From: Triatoma infestans
Lineage: Eukaryota; Arthropoda; Insecta; Hemiptera; Reduviidae
Direction of reading: 5' to 3'
Assembly: GCA_011037195.1 (NCBI GenBank)
Contig: JAAEAF010003447.1
Location: forward strand, 62,001 to 126,000
DNA: 64,000 nt
Both the position numbers and the translations under genes were made by a program. Below, in pieces: positions 54,741 through 64,000 of this stretch. The notes beneath the pieces were generated by a model. That model was not told where the DNA came from. It made no database searches and saw nothing but the letters and a program-made list of their open reading frames with translations. Each line of letters opens with the position of its first letter. Position 1 is the first letter of the stretch.

Positions 54741-55409
54741 AAATGGAAAGTATCGTGGTAAAATAAAAAATAAATAAATAACAAACAAAAATATAACAAA
54801 TATATATGTAATTATAACTAGTTGTTTATATATATCACACAAAAGTGGTTTAGTATTTACCAAACAAGAAACAAGTTTACTGGAATGGTCAAAATTATAA
54901 TAAGAAAGTAATCTAAATGGGAAGTAAAAATGACTTAAGTCAGGCTAAAAAAGAAAAGGCTAAACAACTGTCCTCATATCCTGAAAAGATTTCCTGAAAA
55001 ATTCAAAAAGTCTTTATATGAAACATGCGCATGATCTTATTGCAATTGTTAAAAACCATTCTAATTGACAACATTTACTTCAGAAAGTGTATTTGGATGG
55101 AGGGGATTGTACTTGTTAGTTTTTTGGGCACACGAACATCAATGCATTCAAAAAACGGCTGGGCTATGCTACTATGAATCCCCCCCCCCCCAAATAAACA
55201 GTTTACAGATAACGTCATGAATTCCACAGAATTCCTCTAAATATCATACCCGAAAAACAGTTTAAAACAATACCACTAGGTTTATATATTATTATTTATG
55301 CAACTTTCAACGATTTTTTAAAGAAAATGGGGAGCTGTTACCGTGAAAAATCCCACAAATATGAAAAAAAAAGTCATTCACTTAACTGAATATTACATAC
55401 TAAATACTA
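54741..55409. other. Mostly unclassified
   Basis: A C11 run lies at about 55180-55190. Short degenerate family A motifs appear near 55310-55380. No gene was recognised. Confidence 0.45.
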
Positions 55410-55640
55410 TCTGGATGTGAAACACTCACACGACTTTCTCTTACTTACTCCAAATTAATATAATTTAATTAATTAACAAATTTTCATTAATCTAATGATT
55501 TTCTGAAGAACATTTCAAATAAAAAAATGATTCGTTTTTATCTGTGAAGCATATTTAAAGAAATTCGTTATAACCTATTTTGAGAAAATTCCAAAAAAAA
55601 TCTAATCTGTAAAATCGCATTTCGGGAGAAAATTCAATTA
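55410..55640 (-). mobile_element. Family A right-end fragment
   Basis: It begins tctggatgtgaaacactcac and gactttctcttacttactcc and continues with the first monomer. Confidence 0.65.
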
Positions 55641-56569
55641 AACGGTGTTCTGGGAGATGGGAGTGACGATTACGCTTTCCCCTAATGCGAAATGTGCCAT
55701 TTCTATGTGATCCTTTTAATATTAATAGAAATTTAATGTAGGGCCAAAAATGTCAAGTTTGAAGAAAATTGGTTTACCGGAAGCCTGAATTTTATTGTAT
55801 TATATTTCCGGATATATTGGGTCATTTTCAGTTATATGTGAAATTATGTAACTGTGTAATAAATACCCTTCTTATAAATAAAGAATAAATTAATAAGAGA
55901 AAGTCCACGTGTGACTCACAATATCAGCATTATTTCAGATCACAAATTTTATTGACACCTTGTACACTTTTATATTGTTATGGAAAACAGCCTTGTTCGA
56001 CAGTGATTTTAGCTGAAGAAAAAAGACATATCCACGTATAATACCCCATACTGGAATTCTTGGAAGAAAATTAATATAAAATTAAGAGAATTTGTTCCCA
56101 AATTATTAATTGACTTGACTATACTTTTGGGAGATAGCCTGCCATTAAGTAAATATATGCTCTGAATTTCAAAGCACCAATTATCTTTTCCATAAAATAC
56201 AACATAAAGAGGATGATAATAAAAGTAAAATGAATGTGTAGTAGTGTTAAAAGATTATTTAGTAGGCAGGTGGTCAACAAGAAGAAGAAGAAGAAGAAGG
56301 GACGTGTGACCGTCTGCCAAGCACATCCACACGAAACAGGAAGTAGTACTATAATTTGAGGTCTCCCTCACTAAATGTAAATCAACCGGGCAATAGCTAG
56401 AGCTGCTTCTAACGGGTATTAAAACTTTACCCATATCACTTGATTCATCAAACTAAAAATTTGGAATCGATTTCGATTTATTACATATTTATTTATTTAT
56501 TTATTTATTTATTTGATTATTCATAAAATGACCAATATTTTTTTTCTTTCTCTTACTATTTTATAACCG
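55641..56569. other. Family A remnants and simple repeats
   Basis: A plus-strand monomer remnant lies at 55650-55800 (ggtttaccggaagcctg). (AAG)n lies at 56280-56299 and (ATTT)n at 56483-56513. No gene was recognised. Confidence 0.5.
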
Positions 56570-57175
56570 GAAGTAATGCGTATGATACTGTATTTTCACC
56601 GGAAATGTGTTGAGATCTTGTAATTAGGAAAAAATAATTTTAGCGATGGGTTTGCATATGTGTATGAGAGACAGAGAGACAGAGTGAAACACTCACACGA
56701 CTTTCTCTTACTCCAGTTAATGGTTAGAAACGTTCGTTCAGATGCGTTGGCCATAAAAAAACGTGATGATGGTTATTTTACAAAAATTTATAACGCAACT
56801 TTTCCCAAAGAACCCAACAAAAAGTCCATTTTCCCGGGAAATGTATGAAATAAAAGTGATAGGTATATTTATGTTGGTAGTTTAAAGAAAATCGTTGGAG
56901 CGGTTTTGGAAAAAAATTATGCACATAAAAAAAAACATTCAGTTAAGTCGTATTTCCGGTTGATGGTTTTTGCCCGAAATGTTCGTGTCTGATGTGGTGA
57001 TAGTAACTCTTAAACGGAAGTTTGACCTTCCTACGACTTTTCGTATTTTGAGGTATTCTTCTTAACATAACGCACCACTAAAAAAAACCACGAAACATGT
57101 ATTTCCGGTAAAAACTCAATTTCTAAAATTTGACTCAATACTTCCGGTTTATTGTTTTGGGAAAATTGGAAACTA
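56570..57175. mobile_element. Two opposed family A fragments
   Basis: A plus-strand left end at about 56548-56650 (ctttctcttactattttat, tattttcaccggaaatgtg) is joined in the microsatellite zone to a minus-strand copy starting gtgaaacactcacacgac at 56684. The second runs to gtatttccggtaaaaactc near 57110. Confidence 0.65.
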
Positions 57176-57179
57176 GACA

Positions 57180-59400
57180 AAAACTCGCAATATGGGGAGG
57201 GGGCTGCACCCTATCGAGATTTTATCCTTAATCCTTTTAAACCCACCTCTAAACGAAATATCAAGATCAAACTGCTGATATTTAGATTTCTGATATTTGA
57301 TTTATGGTTGTATACAGTTCAGTGATTAATTGAAGAATTTATATTTTAAATCGCCAATATATTTCGGCAATCTTATCCAAATTTCGAATCTATGTCTAAA
57401 TGAAATATGGGTACTTCATAGGAAATCATTGGAAATGTTAGCATTATATGTGCTCACAAGAAATTCCTGAGTTTTTCAGCGCGAGAAAATTTGGGTACCA
57501 ACTTAAGATCCGAGATTTTTCCCACAAGAAACCTTGGCGTTTTTAAATGATACAATATTTACATAAGATTGAATTTGCGGGGGGGCAGAATGGATCCATC
57601 TGGGGCTAAATGCAACTTCTTCCTCAGGAGAGAAAACAAAACCGGAATGTGACGACATTGTAGTTAGTTTTAATCTGTACAAGAGATTAAGTATAATAAC
57701 ATTGACTAAACGAAAACTGCAATAAATGAAAGTTAATTTTCTAATGTAAGAGATTAAAAAGATAAAATTTCTATTTCAATTAAAGTAGTCAACTTAACTG
57801 GCGCCCTCTATGGAAATCCCGATTAATGTTACGGGAATATATATGAAGAAAAATCGATTTTCTTACCTAACAAAACCAACAACATTACATGAATAAAACC
57901 ATAAGCCAATAGAATAATCAGTTATGGATCACGTAATATGGGGACCACTGAAGTAAGGAGATATATAATTTGGTTAAATTAGGCAACTCTCTCTCTCTCT
58001 ACCGTTCGTTCTCTCGCGAACTTGTCCTCTTGGCGAGTCCCTGGGATAATGTATGTCTAGTTTACAGGCAGAAAACGCCTTCACAATCTGAGGATGAGCT
58101 TCGGTGAGTTGTTCGAAAGTTCAAAATATATTGATTGGAGCACCAAAAAAAAAAAACAAGGCTGATATCTAAATGATATTTTCCTTGTTTCTTTCACACA
58201 CTTCTCAAAAGCATCTAGTTGGATCTTTTACAAGATTTAAGGAGACATTTTGCACCCGACAGAGCATTGCATTTATCTTGTGAGACACTGATTGGCTTTT
58301 TTTTTTGTGTGGAGGATTAGGTTCCAGAACTTGGTTTGAAACAAGATGTCTGTAGAAGAGCTTGGGGTGTTTCCCTTTAAGATTGTTGAATTGTTCAGAA
58401 GGTTGTGAATCTTAGAGGTACCGGGTCCGGTTTCTGTATTTTTGATCCAAACCCTTTGTTGTTGGGGGGGGGATAGTATCTGGGCCAAAATAGACTATAG
58501 ACAGCTTCTTCCCAATGCCAATAATTGTAATATTCTATTTAAATTTTTGTTGGAGAAAAGGCATAATATTATATAGATATTTGTTTCCATTTATTGAGAA
58601 TAATTTTAAATAGAAATTGATTACTTACGAAACTTACAATTTTAACGAAGCATTATCTTAAAGGGAAACAATTTTTCACTTATGGAAAAAACACTTGTAT
58701 TTGTTGATTTAAAATTGGAGAAAAAAAAATAGTAATAAAAAGTAAAATAATTAAACTAAGTTCATTTCATTAAATAAAAAATATAATAAGAACAAACAAA
58801 AGGTTTGTTCAGACAGACAAATTTGATAACAAAATGTAAATAAAGGAAAAGAGAAACAGGAACGGTGCCGGGAACAATAGTATAAATGTGACGGCCGGTA
58901 ATAACAGACTGGTAAAGCTTCTTGTAGATTAGAACAGTGTCGATTGGAGAGGGGGAAAACCCGCGGATACGGCGGTCAGGTGCCATGATGCTAAGCAATA
59001 AGCCTGGCAGGCGCCATACAATACATTAATAGTAACTGCCTATATATATATATATATACAAACATTGCCGATCAATCTTACTACATTATGCAGCATATAT
59101 ATATATATTATATATATATATATAAAAAACTTAAAACCTCTTCTAACATTCCCATGTTCCCGCTATTACAATATCCCAATATATATACGAATTTTTTTAT
59201 TCGTATTGCAATAATTATACTATAATCCAATATTTGTGCGAAACAATAATAAACACGCGGAATGATGTAAAATTTTGTTAAGATCAAATACTTTAGTTTT
59301 ATTGTTGTAAAGGGATATACATACATACATACGTACGTAAGTATTGTAGTTTTTGTCAAATTTTAGAAATTCAGTTTTCACCGGAAATACTTATTGGAAA
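57180..59400. other. Long stretch with no recognised feature
   Basis: 2.2 kb without recognisable coding sequence. A CT tract lies at 57990-58015, a small GC-richer block at 58860-59020, and (TA)n at 59041-59058 and 59095-59124. The minus-strand frames 58273-58488, 58762-58998 and 59108-59359 have no known motif. Confidence 0.5.
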
Positions 59401-59579
59401 TACAAAAAGTACTTCTGTTAGTACAATTATATTTAGACAAATTTTATATATAGGTCCTAGAATACCGAGATGGGAAGGGGGATAAGTATCTACCACGGAA
59501 GTAAACTCGGCAGGTAGAAATGTGATTATATTCTGTCCCGCACACAAGTATCTAAATCAATTTTTGTGGAAATTATACT

Positions 59580-59915
59580 GGTGCAATAATCATACCAACG
59601 AAACCAACCATAAACAAAATCGTTACAGAGGTTTTCGAAAAAATTCCAAAATAACTCAAAACTTTTTCTGTAAAATCGCACTTTCGGAAAACAGATTTTC
59701 TTCGAATTTGAAACTGTATTAAATGGGTATTAATATTATGTAGGTAATAAAATCAGTTCTCTCAGAACCTCTCCCCCCCCCCGCAAAATTAAGTTTATCG
59801 GAAAAATATTGCTAATAAAAGTTAGGTTATATCTATGTTTGTAGATAGTATACATACGAAGTTTAAAGAAAATCATTAAAGCTGATTTCGAGAAAATCAC
59901 GAATAAATGAAAAAA
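59580..59915 (-). mobile_element. Family A fragment
   Basis: Variant monomer sequence (ttcgaaaaaattcc, cgcactttcggaaaac) with a C10 run at about 59772-59781. It abuts the next copy. Confidence 0.55.
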
Positions 59916-59917
59916 AA

Positions 59918-60903
59918 TCTGGTGTGAAACCTCACACAACTTTCTCTTACTCCTATTTTCAAAATTATAATTGATAAATGTTATAGTTTATGTACCAAAT
60001 AAAACGAAATTCGTCGAAAACTGACAAAATTGTTCAGTAAATGTGCACTTCCGGCTTACTAATTTTCTTAGACCTTGGAATTTTAGCCATCTATTTATTT
60101 CTAATTAATTTTGTTTGGATGATAGAATTGTATAATCCAACTATGATACCACTTTAGAGGAAGCTGTAAACCCACCCCTCCACTAAAAGTGCCCTTAAAT
60201 GAATTTTCCCAGAGAAATGTTTTAAACAAAAGATGTAGATCTTTGCATGTTTAGTTTATATACGAAATTTCAAGAAAATCGTCGTCCCATTTTTGGAAAA
60301 ATCAGAAAAAGTGAAAATATCATTTAGTAAACTGGTAAAAGTAAACGCACTTCCGGTTATCCGATTTTTTCAAACTCGGAATTTCTACAACATAATTGTA
60401 ATTAACATTATTTAGATGACAGAATTGTCTAATAAACTGAAATAACAGTTAAGATGAAAACCTAACCTAACCCCTCCCCAAGAAGTGCCCTTAAATGAAT
60501 TTTCCCGGAGATATGTTTCAAATAAAAGTTGTAGCTCTTTGTAAGTGTAGCTGATATAATAAGTTTAAAGAAAATCGTCGGAGCCATTTTTGAGAAAATT
60601 GCAAAAAAGTAAAACATCTAACTAGTAAAGTGGTACTTCCGGTTGAGGAATTTTGACAGATAACGTAGTGCCAAATCCCACGGTGATACCTAAACGGAAT
60701 ATCAAGTTTCAACTTTCTACGGTTTTTCGTTTTTGAGCTATGCTGTTCACATACATACACCTACACACACACACACACAGACCATTTGCTAAAAACCACC
60801 TTTTTGGACTCAGGGGACCTCAAAACGGATATTTCCGGTGAAAACTCGATATCGAAAATTTGACACGATTACAATACTTCCTCTTACTAGGAGTAAGGAA
60901 AGT
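59918..60903 (-). mobile_element. Family A copy, complete (986 bp)
   Basis: Same length as the 21701-22686 copy. It has tctggtgtgaaacctcac with actttctcttactcc at one end, and the hairpin tacttcctcttactaggagt at the other (one base lost in the outer arm). Internal cacttccgg sites lie at about 60046, 60348 and 60636; (CA)n lies at 60760-60778. Confidence 0.9.
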
Positions 60904-60909
60904 AATAAA

Positions 60910-61118
60910 AAAAACATTCACCAAAATCGCACTGTCGGTTAATATATTTTGCCCGAAATGTCTTCGTGTCTGATGCTGGTGGTAGTGTCTAAATGGAATA
61001 CCAAGTTTAAGCTTCCTACGAGTTTTCGTTTTTTGTTTTAGAGATATTTTGTCCACACGCCATACACATACTCCATTGCGAGAAAATCTGACACGATCGC
61101 AATACTTTTTCTTCTTAG
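60910..61118 (-). mobile_element. Family A hairpin-end fragment, tandem with previous copy
   Basis: It begins about 20 bp after the previous copy with cgcactgtcggttaatatattt. It contains tgcttcctacgagttttcg-like order and ends ctgacacgatcgcaatac with a decayed hairpin. Confidence 0.65.
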
Positions 61119-61139
61119 GATTAACTGAACGCAAAAATT

Positions 61140-62410
61140 TTAGATAGGCAAAGGCACAACCTCTTCATCTAGTCTTTATAGATATTGAAAAGGCTTATGA
61201 TTGTGTACCCCAAAGTAAGCTTTGGACAGCCTTAACTGAAACGGGCATAAATCCAACTGTAGTAAGAGCAATTAAGAGATTCTACAAAAATGCCATGTCT
61301 AAGGTAAAACCTAGAAAATATTTGACTTCTGGGTTCCATGTGACGGAAGGATTGCGTCAAGGATGCTGTTTATCGCCCACACTATTTAAAATTTATATAG
61401 AGAGAATCCTAGAAGACTGGAAGAAAAAAAGGCAAAAACATGGGAATCAAAATAGATGACAGTACCACTGTTTATAGTTCACAATTTGCCGACGACCAGT
61501 TGATTTTAGCTCAAGACTATTATGACATGGAATACATGACAAGGAAATTGCTAAAAGAATATAATAACTGGAGGCTTAAGGTAAACATGAGTAAATGTAG
61601 ATATCTAACAATAGGAGAAATAAGTCAAGACCTGGTACTGGAAGAAGAAATGGGAACAATTAGCCATACTGAGGAATACAAATATCTAGGAGTGAACATT
61701 GCAAAAGAAGGAAGACAGGAAAGAGATCAAGTCAAGGATTAACTTGAGTAAGCGGGTAATTTCTACATTACAACGGCGTTCTTTACGGATAAGCAGGTAA
61801 CAGCCGACACTAAAAGTAGAATGTTTAAAACAATAATCAGAAGCATTATATCATATGGATTAGAAGTCTGGACTTGAGTAAGCGGGTAATTTCTACATTA
61901 CAACGGCGTTCTTTACGGATAAGCAGGTAACAGCCGACACTAAAAGTAGAATTTTTAAAACAATAATCAGAAGCATTATATCATATGGATTAGAAGTCTG
62001 GACGCTTCCATCAAGATTGAAGACAAATTTATTGGCATTAGAGATGGACTTTTGGCGGCGCTCTGCCAGAATATCAAGGAAAGAAAAAATCCGAAATGAA
62101 GAGGTGATAAGAAAAATGGAAGTCCAGAACTCAATCGTGGCAATTCATAGAAATGGAATGGCCACCCAAAAAAAATTAAAGAGGAAAGATTACCAAAGAA
62201 AATTATGGATTGGATACCGCCTGGAAGAAGGAAAAAGGGAAGACCAGCCATTAGTTGGAGGCAACAAATTCAAAATATTATGCGGGATAGGAATATAGAA
62301 GAGGACACGTGGAAAAACAAAGAAGTATGGAGGGAAAGGATAGAAGGAATGAAATTTTAGGCACCGGAAAATGTATTTCTACATTGTCAAACCGGAGAAA
62401 AAAAAAAAAT
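61140..62410 (+). pseudogene. Decayed LINE: RT to C-terminus
   Basis: A 5'-truncated LINE of RTE-like style. The first open segment (about 61148-61459) shows HLVFIDIEKAYDCVP with the first catalytic aspartate and EGLRQGCCLSPTLF. A frameshift in an A-rich run near 61430 moves coding to 61440-61742, with QFADDQLILAQD (catalytic FADD), VNMSKCRYLTIG and YKYLGVNI. A 130-bp tandem duplication follows. The C-terminal part resumes at 62017 (LEMDFWRRSARISRKEKIRN). After another frame change comes PPGRRKKGRPAISW, then RQQIQNIMRDRNIEEDTW, ending at the stop 62358-62360 and an A-run at 62398-62410. Three or more frame breaks make it non-functional. It differs from the other LINEs in the window. Confidence 0.85.
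61742..62001 (+). repeat. 130-bp tandem duplication inside the LINE
   Basis: 61742-61871 and 61872-62001 are identical except one base (G at 61823, T at 61953). 130 is not a multiple of three, so the duplication itself breaks the reading frame. Confidence 0.97.
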
Positions 62411-62980
62411 TCAGATAATTCAAAGTTGTTATGAATTTAAAACCCCTTCCAGATATGACCACTTTTTAGCCGTGCAGAAGCTGCTGTCTGCGCATTAAAA
62501 TGCTCTAGTGGTTTCATTTCCCCCCTACTTGAATTTATTAGGTTAATTATTTAATTAGTTACATCAATAATTATTAATAATTTTCGAGCATAACTTCCTC
62601 TAACAATTGTTTTAACATAAGAAATACATAAATACAACATTAAAATTCTATTATTAAAATATGTATATAAATTAATCAGACTGTAAATAATAGTTATAAT
62701 TAATTTAATTAAGGTTTTATAATGAATTTATCCCTTAGAAATCGCCACCAAAATGTTAGGTTAGTGGCCAAAATCTGCGCTGATTTCTTAAGGTGTTCCA
62801 GATAAACGGTGATATCAAGTTTTAAAGTGCCCAAATCTTTCTATGTAACAATTTAAAAGCAAGAAACCCCTACTCTTAAAAAGTTGCACTTTTCGATTAT
62901 TTTTAGCAAAGCTATTAATTGTAATGTAATAGAATATGGATGATAGAAACAAACATAATCTTTAAAGTGGCTGGCTGGTC
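62411..62980. other. Stretch without recognised features
   Basis: AT-rich; no gene was recognised. Confidence 0.5.
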
Positions 62981-62984
62981 ATAG

Positions 62985-63230
62985 CTATTGATATATGTAG
63001 AATATTGCAAAATTTAAAAAAAAAAAAATCGTTGAAACCATTTTTGAGAAAGTTCGGAATCCGTGACTTTCGGGTTCCTGTGATTTTTCGTTTTTGAGAG
63101 ACAGGTTTTTGCTTTCACTAAAAAAAACAAAAAAAAACCTGTTTTCGTATTCAGAGCACCTCATTTTCCGAAAACACAATTTCGAAAAATTGACGATCGC
63201 AATTCCGAAACCACTGCAGCCAATGTGACT
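62985..63230 (-). mobile_element. Family A hairpin-side fragment
   Basis: It reads aaaatcgttgaaaccatttt, gatttttcgtttttgagag and cacaatttcgaaaaattgac without a recognisable terminal hairpin. Confidence 0.5.
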
Positions 63231-63407
63231 CGCTATGAAAACACTTTGTAAACTCATTCTAATATTTTGAACACATTTTTTCTTGGATTGTAGAAATTTG
63301 ATATAATTGGATTATTACTGATATAATTGACTTGAACCTGAAAAGGTTTCTTTTCTGATAATGGACCTTGCTCTGTCCAATTGACCATATACGTAATCCA
63401 AAAAAAA

Positions 63408-64000
63408 TCTGGTGTGAAACACTCACACAACTTTCTCTTACTCCAGTTCTCAAAATGATAATTGACAAATTTTATAGTTTGTGGACCAAATTTAATGAAA
63501 TTCGTCGAAAACTGAAAAAACTGTTCAGTAAAAGCGCACTTCCGGTTTACTAATTTTCATGAAACTCCGAATTTCAGCCAACTATTTATTTCTAACTAAT
63601 TATGTTTGGATGATAGAATTGTATAATGAAGTAGGATAGCACTTTGATGAAAATCTAACCCCACCCCTACCCTAAAGGTGCTCTTAAAAGAAATTTCCCA
63701 GAGAAATGTTGTAGATAAAAGTTGTAGATCTTTGCATGTTTAGTTTATATACGAAGTTTCAAAAAAATCGTCGGAGCCATTTTTTGAGAAAAGTGAATAA
63801 ATCATTTAGTAAAGTGGTAAAGTAAACGCACTTCCGGTTATCCGATTTTTTTAAACTCGGAATTTCAACAACATATTTAATTCTAATTAACATTATTTAG
63901 ATGGCGGAATTGTCTAATAAACTGAAATAGCACTTTAGATGGAAACCTAACCCCACCCCTCCCCCCAAAAACCCTTCAATGCATTTTTTCCCGGCGAAAT
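63408..64000 (-). mobile_element. Family A copy, truncated by window end
   Basis: Well-conserved right end (tctggtgtgaaacactcac, then actttctcttactccag). The first monomer has cacttccggtttac at 63538 and the second cacttccggttatccg at 63830. C-rich tracts lie at 63659-63672 and 63951-63966. Confidence 0.9.

Noticed and set aside
1..64000. CRISPR arrays, bacterial operons, riboswitches or prophage
   Set aside because: Repeat spacing, LINE content and base composition are eukaryotic; no short regularly spaced direct repeats with unique spacers were seen.

Overview
The window is AT-rich eukaryotic DNA made almost entirely of transposable elements and simple repeats. No host protein-coding gene, rRNA, functional tRNA or CRISPR array could be supported. 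The mix is typical of an invertebrate, most likely an arthropod: several non-LTR retrotransposons (LINEs), tRNA-derived SINEs, PIF/Harbinger and mariner relics, and long (AC)n tracts. The species cannot be named from the sequence. Orientation labels for repeats are defined in the entries.

The dominant component is one dispersed repeat, here called family A. It is about 986 bp when complete and occurs in more than 30 full or partial copies on both strands. It has a hairpin at one end (inverted 13-mer ACTTTCTCTTACT), the same 13-mer inverted near the other end, and a small GTGTGA/TCACAC hairpin at its extreme end beside an oligo-T run. Inside are two or more monomers of about 300 bp, each with a CCGGAAGT motif and a G-rich tract, then a (GT)n microsatellite. 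No protein is encoded. The architecture resembles non-autonomous Helentron/HINE (DINE-1-like) elements, which is an inference. Most other elements have landed inside family A copies, so nested insertions and target duplications can be read directly.

Layout: 0-5 kb holds a family A end, a family B copy, a decayed LINE reverse transcriptase (about 1.88-3.38 kb) and the 3' end of a second LINE (3.84-4.10 kb). 5-15 kb holds family A copies, family B SINE-like copies (one with a 13-bp target duplication, two as an inverted pair) and a tRNA-derived SINE. 15.56-21.48 kb is a nearly complete I/jockey-type LINE on the minus strand: ORF1 with three zinc knuckles, and ORF2 with endonuclease, reverse transcriptase, RNase H and a C-terminal zinc motif. 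ORF2 is broken by two in-frame stops and one frameshift. 21.7-24.4 kb holds two family A copies, the second interrupted by a TATA-containing repeat and a 557-bp MITE. 25-37 kb holds more family A, a Harbinger derivative with a transposase remnant (27.47-28.20 kb), a family B palindrome at 34.5-34.8 kb, and stretches without recognisable content. 37-52 kb is dense in family A, with a truncated LINE (45.18-46.14 kb, target duplication CTAATGT) and a mariner transposase remnant (47.38-47.84 kb). 52-57 kb has a miniature LTR-like direct-repeat structure and a tRNA-derived SINE with a clean target duplication. 59.9-64 kb holds another complete family A copy, a decayed LINE with a 130-bp nearly perfect tandem duplication, and a family A copy running off the end.

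The genes do not form a pathway. The 15.6-21.5 kb LINE is the only element whose proteins are close to intact and could recently have supplied retrotransposition machinery.
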